Below are positions 8,383-18,973 of a DNA stretch of 42,291 bases, in pieces. Origin of the DNA: Microcaldota archaeon (GTDB lineage Archaea; Micrarchaeota; Micrarchaeia; Micrarchaeales; CABMGC01); contig DAHWIK010000009.1 of the NCBI GenBank assembly GCA_027345185.1, forward strand, positions 1 to 42,291, given 5' to 3'. The translations under genes and the position numbers were made by a program. Each line of letters begins with the position of its first letter. Position 1 is the stretch's first letter. The notes beneath the pieces were generated by a model. The model did not search any database, had not been told where the DNA came from, and worked only from the letters and a program-made list of their open reading frames with translations.

Positions 8383-11235
8383 TCAATGTACCTCAAGAAC
8401 TGATCTTAGAAACTGACCCGTATACGACTCCTTTAATTTGGCTATTTCTTCCGGCGTGCCCATTCCAACTATCCTGCCTCCTGACATTCCTCCCTCTGGA
8501 CCAAGGTCCACTAGGTAATCGCAGCTTTTTACGACATCGAGGTTATGTTCTATTACAAATACGCTGTTTCCCTTTGCAACAAGTTCGTTCAAGACTCCTA
8601 TGAGCTTTTTCGTATCTTCAAAGTGAAGTCCTGTAGTCGGTTCATCCAACATGTAAACTACATGCCCCTTCTTGTACTTGCTTAATTCCTTTGAAATCTT
8701 GACCCTTTGGCTCTCTCCGCCAGATAGTGTTGTTGCACTCTGACCGAGCTTTACATATCCAAGTCCAACCTCAACAAGGGTCTTGATCTTTCTTGCAATG
8801 GGAGGTATGTTATTGAAGAAGACATACGCCTCCTCGATCTCCATGTTGAGCACCTCAGAAATATTTTTGCCCTTGTAAAGTATTCCAAGTGTCTCCTTGT
8901 TGTACCTCTTGCCATGGCACTCGCTGCATTCTACATATACATCAGGAAGGAAATTCATCTCTATCTTTAGCACTCCGTCCCCTTCGCAGGTTTCACACCT
9001 TCCGCCCTTTACGTTAAATGAGAATCTTCCCTCCTTGAATCCTCTGATCTGCGCATCTCTTGTTGAGGCGAAGAGTTTTCTTATTTCGTCGAATACTTTT
9101 GTGTACGTCGCTGGATTGCTTCTCGGGGTCTTGCCTATTGGGTCCTGGCCTATGACTATCACGTTCTCTACCATTTTTGGAACGAAGAAATAAGTGTGCT
9201 CTCCTATGTGGTCCGTCTGTTCACCAAACTTCTTCTTGAGAAGTGGCATTACCGTCTGGTTCATGAGAGTGCTTTTGCCTGAGCCTGAGACCCCAGTTAT
9301 GCCGCACAGGACCCCAAGTGGCAACTTGAGGGTTATATCCTTTAGATTATTCTCTTTTGCATCCCTTATCTCCATGTATTCTATCGGCTTCCTTCTACTT
9401 TTGGGTATTTCTATTTTAAGATCGCCTGAGAGGTATCTACCCGTAAGGCTTTTCTTGTTTGACATTACCTCCTTTGGCGTTCCCTGAGCAGTTATATGCC
9501 CCCCATGAACTCCTGCGCCAGGACCCATATCAAAAATATAATCGGCAGCAAGTATTGTGTCAAGGTCGTGCTCGACCACTATCAAGGTATTTCCTATGTC
9601 TCGAAGCCCCTGCAGAGTCTGTATAAGCTTTTCATTGTCCCTTTGATGAAGACCGATGCTTGGCTCATCAAGGATATAAAGCACCCCCATAAGGTTGCTT
9701 CCTATCTGTGTTGCAAGCCTAATCCTCTGTGCTTCGCCTCCAGATATTGTTTTTGAACTTCTTGATAGAGATAGGTATCCAAGGCCGACATTCTTGAGGA
9801 ATCCTAGTCTCTCGTTTATCTCCTTAAGCACCTGCATTGCAATAGCAAGCTCCTTTTCGGGAAGCTTAGATGCAAGCTTACCGAAGAACTCGACAGACTG
9901 GTCTATGCTAAGGTCTGTGGCATCTATTATGCTCTTTCCCTCTATCTTGACTGCGAGTACGACTGGCTGGAGCTTCTTGCCCATGCAGGTCTTGCAGAGT
10001 TCCCCCTTCATGAACTTTTCTATCTCCTCCTTTCTCCATTCGCTCTTTGTTTCCCTATAAAGCCTCATTGTCTGCGGTATTACCCCCTCGAAGCCACCCT
10101 CCGTGTGATTGTGCCATCTGCCCTTGGCTGGCTCGGGCCTTTTATCTCCATAAAGCAGCACATCAAGTTGCTCCTTTGTCAGTTTCTTTATTGGAGTCCA
10201 TACGTCAAATCCATACCTCTTGCCTGCGATTGCTATCTGCTGCGCTCTCCATGCAAGATCGAACTTTCCATATATCTCAATTGCACCGTCCATTACTGAC
10301 TTGGATCGGTCGGGTATCAAAAGATCAACAGATATCTCCGTTATTTCACCGAGGCCGTGGCATGCGGGACATGCCCCGAACGGGCTGTTGAAGGAGAACA
10401 TCCTCGGTTCAAGACCTTCGAATACTATTTCGGGGTGGTTAGGACAGGCACCGAAGGTACTATATGAAGTCTCGTCAGCAAATCTGTTGATTTCCTTCTT
10501 GTCCTTTACTTGCTTGTTGCTTATCACTATCATCTTTCCCTTTCCTACAAGCAGTGCCTGCTCAACTGACTCTGAGATTCTTGACCTCTCTTCATCATCT
10601 ATCTTTACCGTGTCTATTACAGCCTCTATCCAATGCTTTTCGTACCTTGCAAGCTTCGCCTCCTGCTTCACGGTATCGGAAGAATAAATCTTCTGGTCGA
10701 TTCTAATTTTGGAGAACCCCTGTTTTCTTAGATCTTCTATTACCTGCTCGTGCGTTCCCTTCTGCCCCCTTAGTATTGGCGCGAGGAAGATTAGTGTCTG
10801 GCCCTTTGAGGCCAGCACAAGGCTTGTTATGTTCTCGGTGCTTTGAGGCCTTATCGAGCTGTTGCATTTCGGGCAGTGATGCGTTCCTATCCTTGAATAA
10901 AGAAGCCTTAGGTAATCATAAATCTCAGTAACTGTTCCCACAGTGGACCTTGGATTCTTGTTGGTTGTCTTTTGCTCTATGCTTATTGCCGGCGAAAGTC
11001 CATCTATGCTATCAACATCGGGCTTGTCCATAAGTCCAATGAACTGCCTTGCATATGATGAGAGGCTTTCCACGTACCTTCTCTGGCCCTCGGCGTAGAT
11101 CGTATCGAATGCAAGTGTGGATTTTCCAGATCCTGAAAGGCCCGTAATGACTACAAGCTTGTTCCTTGGAATTTCAACATCGATATTCTTGAGGTTGTGC
11201 TCCCTTGCTCCCTTTACAAGAATGTTATCTCTCAT
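8383..11235 (-). CDS. uvrA: Excinuclease ABC subunit A
   Basis: 950 residues, full length. ATP-driven damage-recognition protein with two ABC ATPase modules. The first Walker A is [19 protein letters not shown] near residue 33; the second is GVSGSGKST near residue 650. ABC signatures [12 protein letters not shown] and [15 protein letters not shown] are both present. Zinc-site cysteines are visible in [35 protein letters not shown] and CSECHGKRY. The start overlaps the uvrB stop by four bases (ATGA), showing tight operon coupling. UvrABC in archaea is generally thought to have come from bacteria. Confidence 0.98.
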   Translation of the reverse strand: MRDNILVKGAREHNLKNIDVEIPRNKLVVITGLSGSGKSTLAFDTIYAEGQRRYVESLSSYARQFIGLMDKPDVDSIDGLSPAISIEQKTTNKNPRSTVGTVTEIYDYLRLLYSRIGTHHCPKCNSSIRPQSTENITSLVLASKGQTLIFLAPILRGQKGTHEQVIEDLRKQGFSKIRIDQKIYSSDTVKQEAKLARYEKHWIEAVIDTVKIDDEERSRISESVEQALLVGKGKMIVISNKQVKDKKEINRFADETSYSTFGACPNHPEIVFEGLEPRMFSFNSPFGACPACHGLGEITEISVDLLIPDRSKSVMDGAIEIYGKFDLAWRAQQIAIAGKRYGFDVWTPIKKLTKEQLDVLLYGDKRPEPAKGRWHNHTEGGFEGVIPQTMRLYRETKSEWRKEEIEKFMKGELCKTCMGKKLQPVVLAVKIEGKSIIDATDLSIDQSVEFFGKLASKLPEKELAIAMQVLKEINERLGFLKNVGLGYLSLSRSSKTISGGEAQRIRLATQIGSNLMGVLYILDEPSIGLHQRDNEKLIQTLQGLRDIGNTLIVVEHDLDTILAADYIFDMGPGAGVHGGHITAQGTPKEVMSNKKSLTGRYLSGDLKIEIPKSRRKPIEYMEIRDAKENNLKDITLKLPLGVLCGITGVSGSGKSTLMNQTVMPLLKKKFGEQTDHIGEHTYFFVPKMVENVIVIGQDPIGKTPRSNPATYTKVFDEIRKLFASTRDAQIRGFKEGRFSFNVKGGRCETCEGDGVLKIEMNFLPDVYVECSECHGKRYNKETLGILYKGKNISEVLNMEIEEAYVFFNNIPPIARKIKTLVEVGLGYVKLGQSATTLSGGESQRVKISKELSKYKKGHVVYMLDEPTTGLHFEDTKKLIGVLNELVAKGNSVFVIEHNLDVVKSCDYLVDLGPEGGMSGGRIVGMGTPEEIAKLKESYTGQFLRSVLEVH

Positions 11236-13166
11236 TTTCCCTGCCTCGCCGCTTGTTTTTTCATATCCTCTATTCGATTGCGCATTTCTATTGCCTTTTC
11301 AAACTCAAGGTTTTCGGCAAAGCTCTTCATCTGTGCATCCATTTTTACCAATTCCTTTTGTATGTCTGATTTTCCAAGATGCTTAATTCCAGTCATGTTC
11401 GCCTTCTTCTCGTCTATCTTCTTGACAATCGTCCTTGGAGTTATGTTGTATCTCTTATTGTACTCCATCTGTGCTGCCCTTCTTTGCTCTGTTATGTAGA
11501 TTGCCTTCCTCATCGAGTCTGTCATCACGTCAGCAAAAAGCACCACACGACCATTGACATTCCTTGCAGCCCTGCCTATTATCTGTATCAGGCTTCTTGC
11601 ATCTCTTAGGAACCCTTCCTTGTCCGCATCGAGTATGAATATTGTGCCGACCTCTGGTATGTCGAGCCCTTCACGCAGAAGGTTTATTCCAACAAGTATG
11701 TCAAATTCCTTTGCGCGCAGCTGGCGTATTAACTCTATTCTCTCAAGGCTCTCTATCTCGCTGTGAAGGTACCTGACCTTGAAGCTTTCCTTTGCAAGAT
11801 AGTCGGTAAGATCTTCCGCTGCTCGCTTTGTGAGTGTTGTTATTAGCACGCGATTATTCATAGCTATTGTTGCCTGGGACTGTTCCATCAAATACTTCAT
11901 CTGCCCTTCCATCTTTCTGACTTCAACCACAGGGTCAAGCAGTCCAGTAGGCCTGGTTATCAGATCTATCTTCCTGCCGCTCTTGCCAAGTTCGTATTGT
12001 GCAGGAGTTGCCGATACAAAAAGGGTCGTGCCCATCTTTGACTCAAATTCCTCAAACTTTAGAGGCCTGTTGTCAAATGCGCTGGGAAGCCGGAATCCGA
12101 AATCAACCAGGTTCTTCTTGCGCATGAAATCCCCATTGTACATTGCCCTTGACTGCGGTATTGTTTGGTGGCTCTCGTCTATTATCATGAGGAAGTCCTT
12201 TGGGAAATAATCTATGAGCACATGCGGCGGCTGGCCCGTAGCCCTCCCATCAAAATGCCTGCTGTAGTTCTCTATCCCGCTAGTATATCCCATCTCCGCT
12301 ATCATCTCCAAGTCGTATTTCACTCTTTTCTCAAGCCTCTGCCCCTCGAGCGCCCCAAGCTTTGGCAGCTGCTCTTCAAGCTCTTTCTTTATAGACTCTA
12401 TTGCTGCCTTCTGCTTTTCAGGCGGGATAACGAACTGCCTTGCAGGATAGATAACTATGTCGTTTATCTTCACTACCATATCTCCAGTAACTGGGTCCAT
12501 TTCCTTTATGCTTTCTATTTTATCTCCGTTTAGCTCTATTCTGATTATGTTGTTCTCATATGCGGGGATGACATCTATTGTGTCGCCGCGAACCCTAAAT
12601 TTTCCAGGTTCAAGGTTCTGGTCGTTGCGCTGATACTGTATTCCAACAAGGGAACTAAGCAGTCCACGCCTTGAAATATTTGCATTTTTACTTAGGTGCA
12701 CAGACATTCTCATGAAGTCGTCGGGATTTCCAATTCCATATATGCAGCTGATGCTTGCAACCACTATAGTATCCTTCCTGCTTACAAGACTTGATACGGC
12801 ATGTAGCCTCATCTTTTCTATCTGCTCATTGACCGAAGAGTCCTTCTCTATATAGGTATCGGTGGTTGGAATGTAGGATTCGGGCTGGTAGTAATCGTAA
12901 TAGGAGACAAAGTACTCGACCCTGTTGTCAGGAAAGAATTCGCTTAGCTCTGTATAAAGCTGGGCAGCTAGGGTTTTGTTGTGGGCTATTATCAGGGTTG
13001 GTTTTTGGAGCTTCTGTATCACATTTGCCATAATGAAGGTCTTTCCGCTCCCAGTTATGCCTAAAAGGGTCTCTTTTTGGAATTGTGAAAAGCCAGATAC
13101 AATTTCATCTATTGCCTGCGCCTGCCCTGGTGAAGGCTTGTAAGGAGATTTAATTATGAATTTCAT
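11232..13166 (-). CDS. uvrB: Excinuclease ABC subunit B
   Basis: 644 residues, full length. Superfamily 2 helicase-like ATPase that receives the lesion from UvrA and recruits UvrC. Walker A GITGSGKT lies at residues 36-43; the DEAD-like box is DESH in [11 protein letters not shown]. The beta-hairpin region with YYDYYQPE is present near residue 108. A C-terminal UVR motif ([18 protein letters not shown]) can pair with that of UvrC. First gene of the operon. Minus-strand A/T-rich TATA-like elements at about 13193-13213 suggest a short-leader or leaderless transcript. Confidence 0.98.
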   Translation of the reverse strand: MKFIIKSPYKPSPGQAQAIDEIVSGFSQFQKETLLGITGSGKTFIMANVIQKLQKPTLIIAHNKTLAAQLYTELSEFFPDNRVEYFVSYYDYYQPESYIPTTDTYIEKDSSVNEQIEKMRLHAVSSLVSRKDTIVVASISCIYGIGNPDDFMRMSVHLSKNANISRRGLLSSLVGIQYQRNDQNLEPGKFRVRGDTIDVIPAYENNIIRIELNGDKIESIKEMDPVTGDMVVKINDIVIYPARQFVIPPEKQKAAIESIKKELEEQLPKLGALEGQRLEKRVKYDLEMIAEMGYTSGIENYSRHFDGRATGQPPHVLIDYFPKDFLMIIDESHQTIPQSRAMYNGDFMRKKNLVDFGFRLPSAFDNRPLKFEEFESKMGTTLFVSATPAQYELGKSGRKIDLITRPTGLLDPVVEVRKMEGQMKYLMEQSQATIAMNNRVLITTLTKRAAEDLTDYLAKESFKVRYLHSEIESLERIELIRQLRAKEFDILVGINLLREGLDIPEVGTIFILDADKEGFLRDARSLIQIIGRAARNVNGRVVLFADVMTDSMRKAIYITEQRRAAQMEYNKRYNITPRTIVKKIDEKKANMTGIKHLGKSDIQKELVKMDAQMKSFAENLEFEKAIEMRNRIEDMKKQAARQGK

Positions 13167-13439
13167 TAGACATCATCGTTTTTTTTCTATCTGGCTTTTA
13201 AAGTTTTTATAACCCCATGTCATGCGCCCATAGCGCCCATTACTACAACCGCAGCCATGTCCTTGGCTAATATGTGCAGGAACTTGTACTTTGACTAAGG
13301 CCTCCACTGATCAATACATTTAGGCTCTTTAGGCTATGCTGCTGCCGATGGGTTCCTTCAAGTAGGTTATCATGGAAATCGCTACAAAACAATTATATAA
13401 ATATTTATGCGCTGTTAAGTCATAAAACTGGTCAATTGT
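13167..13439. other. Divergent intergenic region uvrB / small basic protein gene
   Basis: Holds the uvrB promoter on the minus strand and, on the plus strand, a TATA element (TTATATAAATAT, about 13393-13404) for the next gene. Nothing else recognisable between them. Confidence 0.5.
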
Positions 13440-13730
13440 ATGGCAAACAAAAAATCTTCAAAGGGAAAATCGTCTAATAAGCTGGCGTTATTCAATAGGA
13501 CACAGGAGATATATAAGCTTTTAGAGAAGGGAATTATCGAGAGTGAGGCGCTGCTCAGCACTGCTGCTGACAGGCCTGAGGATGACGCCCATGTCCTTGA
13601 CCTGCTTGAAAGCACAGGCTCTTCAGCAGCTACGTCACACAGAAATCATGCTAAGAAATCCTCTGGGAGATTTATATCCACAAAGGATTCATCAAGAAGA
13701 GCCAAGCCTACCAAGAAGCGCAGCAAATAA
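13440..13730 (+). CDS. Small Lys/Ser-rich protein, function unknown
   Basis: 96 residues with a basic, Ser/Lys-rich N-terminus, an acidic predicted helical middle (about residues 22-60) and a strongly basic C-terminal tail rich in Lys, Arg and Ser. No known domain is recognised. The tails suggest nucleic-acid contact, but this is only inference from charge. A clear TATA element about 40 bases upstream and a plausible ATG support a real gene. It is convergent with the response regulator, 16 bases apart. Confidence 0.7.
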   Translation: MANKKSSKGKSSNKLALFNRTQEIYKLLEKGIIESEALLSTAADRPEDDAHVLDLLESTGSSAATSHRNHAKKSSGRFISTKDSSRRAKPTKKRSK

Positions 13731-13746
13731 AGGAAGATGGGATAAG

Positions 13747-14940
13747 TCAATCGTCCTTTGATCCTTTCCCTATTGAGAGCCTTACCCCACCCTGGCCCCT
13801 TGTTATTATTATGTCGAGGTTCTCGCTTCCGAACATCTTCCTGAGCTCTTCGTAGGTATATGAGCCTATCGATGTCTTGTCCTTGCCCCTGAGTATTTCG
13901 CTCCTCTTCTCCCTAAGGTAGTCCTTCTCTATCGTGGTGTATGAAAGGTCAAGCTTTGGAGCCTCTGCGCCGTAGATATCGTCTATTCCGAGCTCTATTG
14001 GCTTGTAGCCCTCGCTCTGGTATATGAATGGCAGGACTGCTGCAAACTCGATCTTTATGTCAGGTATGAGTCTATCGAGCTTGTTCTGGTTCCCGCCTAT
14101 CACGAAGTCGTCGCCATTAAGGAATCCCACAAACACGTCAGATCCTCTCTCCTTGACCTTGTCCTGAAGCAGCTGGGAGACCAGACGCAGTATCGTTATT
14201 CCTGAATCAGTTCCGAACCTTCCTGCAAACTCTGCAAGACCCTCTACACGTATGCGACCCAGCTCGTAGTTACTGTCGTTGTTCTTCACGGCCTTCTCTA
14301 CTGCGTCGGATATCTTGTTCTCGTTTGGAAGATCAACAAGTGGATCGAACTTCTTCCCCTTCTTCTTTAGGAATATCGTGACAAGGCTCCTCAACTCCAC
14401 CGGGTCGAAAGGCTTCTTTATGTAGTAATCGGCACCGTATTTTATCCCCTTGAACCTGTTTGAAGTGGCATCCATTGCGCTTACTATTATAACTATGGTG
14501 TCGCTCAGGCTCGGGCTCTTCTTTATTGTCTGGCATATCTCAAGTCCGTCTAGTCCAGGAAGCATAAGATCCAGTATCACGAGGTCTGGTTTCTCGTACT
14601 TTATCTTCTGGAGTGCTTCCTTGCCGTCGTAGATCTGGGTTATGTCGAATCCCTTCCCAACGCTAAGCGACATAAGCTTGTTTATGTTCTTGTCGTCTTC
14701 TACTATGATTATCCTCCTGAGGACGTTCTCGCTCTGCAGGACGTAGTAGGTAAGTATCCCTCCACTGCTCCTTGAGGCTATAGTGTTTGCATCTTCTAGC
14801 TCCTTGAGGCTCTTTCTAAGTACATCCTCTTCTACATTCAGGGAAGAGGCGAAGCTCTTCAGCTCGCTGTAGGTGACTTCCTGCCTGTCGTTTATCATTG
14901 ACACTATGTCCGGCTTTATGTCTGAACTGAGAGAATCCAT
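13747..14940 (-). CDS. Response regulator: N-terminal winged helix, receiver, degenerate GGDEF-like domain
   Basis: 397 residues in three parts. Residues 1-70 look like a small winged-helix domain (predicted helices followed by GGILTYYVL). Residues 74-193 are a receiver domain: acidic pair in VEDD (80-83), phospho-acceptor Asp124 in ILDLMLPGLDG, switch Ser154 and conserved Lys176 in YIKKPFDP. From 199 a GGDEF-like fold begins with DPLVDLPNENKI, and NGDDF (275-279) takes the place of the GGDEF signature; the metal-binding DxD-type segment reads RVEGL, so diguanylate cyclase activity is unlikely. The histidine kinase at 16652-18916 on the same strand is a likely partner. Output could be DNA binding through the N-terminal domain. 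Confidence 0.85.
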   Translation of the reverse strand: MDSLSSDIKPDIVSMINDRQEVTYSELKSFASSLNVEEDVLRKSLKELEDANTIASRSSGGILTYYVLQSENVLRRIIIVEDDKNINKLMSLSVGKGFDITQIYDGKEALQKIKYEKPDLVILDLMLPGLDGLEICQTIKKSPSLSDTIVIIVSAMDATSNRFKGIKYGADYYIKKPFDPVELRSLVTIFLKKKGKKFDPLVDLPNENKISDAVEKAVKNNDSNYELGRIRVEGLAEFAGRFGTDSGITILRLVSQLLQDKVKERGSDVFVGFLNGDDFVIGGNQNKLDRLIPDIKIEFAAVLPFIYQSEGYKPIELGIDDIYGAEAPKLDLSYTTIEKDYLREKRSEILRGKDKTSIGSYTYEELRKMFGSENLDIIITRGQGGVRLSIGKGSKDD

Positions 14941-15236
14941 TTGATCGCCAATACCTAATACCCAACAAAGGAATAAATAAGTTCTTTTCTGCTTCTGATA
15001 GTCGTTATTTGAATGCCTTTAGCACACCTGCGTTTCGCTTTGACAGCCAACAACCCCACTGCAAGCCGTGGACATATCGTGTAATAAGCAACGCACTGCA
15101 TTCCTTGATAGGTGCATCCCACAGCAAGCGGCGCTGGCTTCCTTGCCAGGATTAGGTGAATCCGGCTTCGGAGGCCTATGCACAAAATATAAAAGCTGTT
15201 ACCCACTCAATTATGCTATAGGTTTGGCTGGTTGGA
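14941..15236. other. 296-base intergenic region before the Thr-rich surface protein
   Basis: Contains a TATA element (AAATATAAAAG, about 15185-15195) for the gene starting at 15237, predicting a start near 15218 and a short leader. A 100-codon open frame crosses the region but is out of frame with its neighbour and shows no recognisable homology. Nothing else is seen. Confidence 0.45.
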
Positions 15237-16202
15237 ATGAAATTGGGATTTGGTACTGGAGCTGCAATCGCAATAGCCATAGTCATCATAATTGCAGCTC
15301 TTCTTATGCTTGTGGGTGGAGTGCCTACAATTTCCACAGCCACAACGGAATCACTTTCAAGGAACGCGACCTACAACTTCTACCTGCCAAGTGACAAAAA
15401 CGTGTCTTCAATCCTTGCACAATCAACATCGATTTCAAATGCAACAATATACCTGAGCAGGAGGCCTCTTCTTTTCAATATAACAGTTTTGCATCTTTCA
15501 CCAGGTCAGTCTGCAAATGTGAGCCTGACTGGGTCTCCGACAGCGGACCTGAACGTTCTGCTGGTGTCATCTACATCCCAAGCGGCCACTTTGACCCTGA
15601 CATACATACCTACTGGCTTCGGCGTCAGGGTAAGTCCTGGGGTCATGATGGTAGGTGCAATAGGGAAGGTTGGACCTCCTTCGCCTACAACCACTGTTTC
15701 CGGGACAACGACTGTTTCTTCAGGGTCAGTCACAACGTTGAAGAGCACTACTACAGTTGCCGCCACAACCACAGTTGCACCTGCTGTTAATGAGACAGCA
15801 CAGGCGATAATGAGCCTGAATGGAACGCAGACTGGAGCGCTAATACACGGATTCAGCAATATACTTATCAAACAGAATTCTGAATGCACCACCACTGCCT
15901 ATGATACTGAATTGGGAAAGGTGCCTTCAGGCCAGCAGACGCTGCAGAACGTGAGTTATTATGTGCCTAAGGAGATAACAAGCAGTGGAGTGAATGACGG
16001 AGGCGGGAACTACAGCATCACGTATACCGAAGTTATAGCGGCCGGAAACCATCAGTTTGCCTTGATAAAATACAACCTATCCGGAGACTTCATAATAACT
16101 TCAACATTCAGCGGTGACTTTGGGAATAATTACAATGCAGTATTGGAAAACTACACGGTGCTTAACAAAACTTCAGATCCGTGCGCCATATTCGGAGTAT
16201 GA
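15237..16202 (+). CDS. Membrane-anchored extracellular protein with Thr/Val-rich linker
   Basis: 321 residues. One N-terminal hydrophobic segment (about residues 8-28) would act as a signal anchor. The rest is rich in Ser, Thr, Asn and Val, with many N-glycosylation-type sequons. Residues about 150-182 form a Thr/Ser/Val linker with repeated TTTV units, like a mucin-type stalk, separating two beta-rich parts. Two cysteines (near 217 and 317) flank the C-terminal part and could pair. No family is recognised. A second protein of the same style lies at 32279-33493, suggesting a class of cell-surface proteins. Confidence 0.75.
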   Translation: MKLGFGTGAAIAIAIVIIIAALLMLVGGVPTISTATTESLSRNATYNFYLPSDKNVSSILAQSTSISNATIYLSRRPLLFNITVLHLSPGQSANVSLTGSPTADLNVLLVSSTSQAATLTLTYIPTGFGVRVSPGVMMVGAIGKVGPPSPTTTVSGTTTVSSGSVTTLKSTTTVAATTTVAPAVNETAQAIMSLNGTQTGALIHGFSNILIKQNSECTTTAYDTELGKVPSGQQTLQNVSYYVPKEITSSGVNDGGGNYSITYTEVIAAGNHQFALIKYNLSGDFIITSTFSGDFGNNYNAVLENYTVLNKTSDPCAIFGV

Positions 16203-16235
16203 CTTATTAGGATCTGTAGCAATTGAGTGGAAACT

Positions 16236-16655
16236 ATGGCTACAAAAGTAGCTCCAGATAATAATGGATTTCTTGAAAGGAAAAGGGCAAGGCGTAAGGA
16301 ATTTCGGCAATATGAAAATGTATTGAAGACATGCAGTAGGGAGGCACACTTAAAATACAGAGAAAGCAGGTTGGATTATGTTACTGCATTTAAGAAAGTT
16401 GCAAGGGATATCAAAGCACACGATTTTTATAGTGCGGCATTGCATGCTGCTGAGGCCAAAGCGTATGCAACAGACGCTGAGGACTATGCCGGTGACATAA
16501 TACTTTTATCCATTCATAGGCGGACCCTGCCGCAGATCAGAACCTTCATAGAGACCTATGCATTCGGGATACCATCTTACCTAAGGGTAAAGTTAATCAA
16601 CGAAATATCAGACTGGATAGATTGGGAGATCAAGGATGGGCAGTGGAAATCCTAG
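16236..16655 (+). CDS. Small helical protein, function unknown
   Basis: 139 residues, predicted almost wholly helical, basic in the first third (KRARRKEFRQYE) and ending in DWIDWEIKDGQWKS. No known domain is recognised. The ATG at 16236 follows GAGTGG at good distance, favoured over the in-frame GTG at 16227. Its 3' end overlaps the histidine kinase stop by four bases on the opposite strand. Confidence 0.7.
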   Translation: MATKVAPDNNGFLERKRARRKEFRQYENVLKTCSREAHLKYRESRLDYVTAFKKVARDIKAHDFYSAALHAAEAKAYATDAEDYAGDIILLSIHRRTLPQIRTFIETYAFGIPSYLRVKLINEISDWIDWEIKDGQWKS

Positions 16656-18916
16656 GGTGCCTGATGCTCGGCCTTGTTGTACTTCAGCGTCTTCTTGGGT
16701 ATCTTTGCCTTTATCGGCAGCGTGAACCTAAAGGTCGTTCCCTTTCCAAGATCTGAGTCGATCACGCGGACCTGCCCGTGATGGAGGTGGACTATCTCGC
16801 TGACTATTGACAGGCCAAGACCAGTCCCAGAGCCCTCCTGCTTCACCAGTCCCCTCTTCAGCTGATAGAACTTCTTGAATATCTTAGGTACGTCCGATTT
16901 GCTTATGCCTATGCCTGTATCCGAAACATCTATGCTTACGCTTCCCTTCTTCCTAGTTACCCTTATGCTTATGCCTCCTTTCTCCGTGAACTTTATTGCG
17001 TTTCCTATCAGGTTTGAGAACACCTGTATTACCCTGTTTGGGTCTGCGGTGATTTCCGGCACATCGTAATCCACCACCCATAAGAACTCCAACCCCTTGT
17101 TAGTGCATGATTCTGCAAGAGACTTTATGCTTGGGTTGTCCTTTATCTGATTGAAGTTGACAGGCTGAAGATCAAGCTTGACTATTCCTGACTGTAGCTT
17201 TGCCACATCTAGTATCTGCTTGACAAGCTGCAGGAACCTTTCGGATTCTTCGTATATTATACCTATGTAGTCCTTCTGCTCGTTTGATAGTGTATCAGAC
17301 CCATCAGTGAGAAGGAGCTTCGAAAATCCCATTATGTTTGTTATGGGCGTCTTCAGATCGTGGGATATGTTATATATGAATTGGGACTTTAGGTCGCTCT
17401 CTGCCTTCAGCTTCTTGGCGTCGTCCTCTGCCCGCTCCTTTGCGTCCTCCATCTCCTCCATCCTCTTCTTTGTGAGGAGCTCTCTGTTCATTATCAGGAA
17501 TTTTGACGTGTTCCCATTATGGTCTAGAAGCGCCTTTACGGTCTGGACGCAGGGTATCTCTGTTCTGTCCTTCAGTTCCAGCAGGTTAACATATACGTCT
17601 TTTATGTATCCGTTGTTTCTCGCTACGGAAAAGGAAGTTGACATTTTTGCCTGGCTTTCATCGTCGGCGCAGAGCGAGTATATCTGCGTTCCAACGAGGC
17701 TGTTGATCATGTTGAAAAGTATCTCTGCAGCCCGGTTGTAAGACAGGATATAACCAGATGTGTCGGTCTCTATCATCGGATCGTTTGACAGCCCTATCAC
17801 GTCCTCTGTAACGTTCTCTGCGAACTTCGTGAGGCGTTCATAGTCTTTTGATATGATGCAGTAGAAATTGTCGCCGCTCCTGTAAGCCATCAGGTTTGCG
17901 TATAGCTCAACCTCGTTGCCGAAATTCAGCTTTATCTGGCCCGAATACTTGTTATTTGCTAGTTTTTGCAATATGTCAGCCATTGTATTTGGCACGGTGA
18001 CAAAATCAGGGAACTTTCTTCCGACTATCATGTCACCCAGTATCCCGAATATCGTATTTGAGGCGTTACTGACCCAGGATATCTGCAGGCTCTTGTCAAG
18101 GATCATGAATACGTCGTCGTTGCTCCTGTCAAGCAATTTTGCCTTCTCCTCCGCAGCCTTAGTCTTTCCTATCTCGTTTATCATTAAATGCATCAGGCTG
18201 TCGTTTATCTTGCTTGGGGATATCTCGAATATGCTTCCCTGATACAGCTTACCTGAAGACTCGATTACATTGCCCTTGTTTAGCTTCTCCATTGAAATAG
18301 AATCCAGATCGAAGATGTCTGAAAGCTTTGTGCTTAGAAGCTCCTTCTGACTCCTGTTGAAGTAGTTCAGTGCCGATTTATTCGCCTTCACTATGCTTCC
18401 TTCCACACTGATGAGAAGCTGGGGCATCATGTTGTTGAAGGACGCATCAAAGTATTTTGCTATGTTAAAGCTCTTGTCGCGCTCGTATTTTGAGCCTGCC
18501 TCGCTGCTCATCACGCTAGATGCTACCGAAAGGAGGGCAATGTGATCCTGTGCAAACCCAGCTTCGTCCTTTGACAGAAGGGTTATTGTTCCGAAGGACT
18601 TGCCGTCCTTGGAGACTGGAAGGACTGCACAGCACTTGTACCCCTTGAGGCTGTACTGTATGAGTTCAGTGGCAGAATATCCGCTTAGCCCGTTCTCTAT
18701 GTACGGTTTGCCTGTGTTCAGGGCGGTCTCTTCAACTGGGCTGAAAGGCTGGTTCTGCGATAGGTCATTTATTATCACCTCGCTTATCTCCATCTTCTCC
18801 TTGCTATAGTTACCGAACTTTGAAAGCAGCTCCTTGTAGCTGGCCGACTCCTTGCTGAGCTGGAGTATGTCAAGAACTAGCCTATCTGCCGGAAGAGGAG
18901 GTCGCATCCTAATCAC
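16652..18916 (-). CDS. Soluble sensor histidine kinase (GAF-PAS-PAS-PAS-HisKA-HATPase)
   Basis: 754 residues without transmembrane segments, so it senses a cytosolic signal. Residues about 50-150 resemble a GAF domain; PAS-like segments follow near 165-240, 265-340 and 375-450. A coiled coil (about 475-505) leads to the HisKA domain with the phospho-acceptor His near residue 518 in NISHDLKTPITN. The ATPase has an N box (VFSNLIGNAIKFTEKGG), G1 (DTGIGISKSDVPKIF) and G2 (GSGTGLGLSIV). No receiver is fused. Start is GTG at 18916 or ATG at 18907; the promoter element at 18937-18949 puts transcription start close to both. The response regulator two genes away is the natural candidate partner. Confidence 0.93.
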   Translation of the reverse strand: MIRMRPPLPADRLVLDILQLSKESASYKELLSKFGNYSKEKMEISEVIINDLSQNQPFSPVEETALNTGKPYIENGLSGYSATELIQYSLKGYKCCAVLPVSKDGKSFGTITLLSKDEAGFAQDHIALLSVASSVMSSEAGSKYERDKSFNIAKYFDASFNNMMPQLLISVEGSIVKANKSALNYFNRSQKELLSTKLSDIFDLDSISMEKLNKGNVIESSGKLYQGSIFEISPSKINDSLMHLMINEIGKTKAAEEKAKLLDRSNDDVFMILDKSLQISWVSNASNTIFGILGDMIVGRKFPDFVTVPNTMADILQKLANNKYSGQIKLNFGNEVELYANLMAYRSGDNFYCIISKDYERLTKFAENVTEDVIGLSNDPMIETDTSGYILSYNRAAEILFNMINSLVGTQIYSLCADDESQAKMSTSFSVARNNGYIKDVYVNLLELKDRTEIPCVQTVKALLDHNGNTSKFLIMNRELLTKKRMEEMEDAKERAEDDAKKLKAESDLKSQFIYNISHDLKTPITNIMGFSKLLLTDGSDTLSNEQKDYIGIIYEESERFLQLVKQILDVAKLQSGIVKLDLQPVNFNQIKDNPSIKSLAESCTNKGLEFLWVVDYDVPEITADPNRVIQVFSNLIGNAIKFTEKGGISIRVTRKKGSVSIDVSDTGIGISKSDVPKIFKKFYQLKRGLVKQEGSGTGLGLSIVSEIVHLHHGQVRVIDSDLGKGTTFRFTLPIKAKIPKKTLKYNKAEHQAP

Positions 18917-18936
18917 ATATAATTAATCTGCAAACG

Positions 18937-18949
18937 CTATTAAATTTAG
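18937..18949. promoter_or_regulatory. Shared near-symmetric TATA element, histidine kinase / fibrillarin
   Basis: CTATTAAATTTAG is A/T rich and nearly symmetric. It lies about 27 bases before the fibrillarin ATG on the plus strand and about 25-30 bases before the kinase start on the minus strand. No other TATA-like element is obvious in the 57-base gap, so one element probably serves both directions, with leaderless or nearly leaderless mRNAs. Confidence 0.5.
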
Positions 18950-18973
18950 TGCAACGAATTATGTAGTGCTTAT

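Noticed and set aside
15068-15394. 108-codon frame before the Thr-rich surface protein
   Set aside because: It runs across the TATA element and into the neighbouring gene in a different frame, with no recognisable domain.
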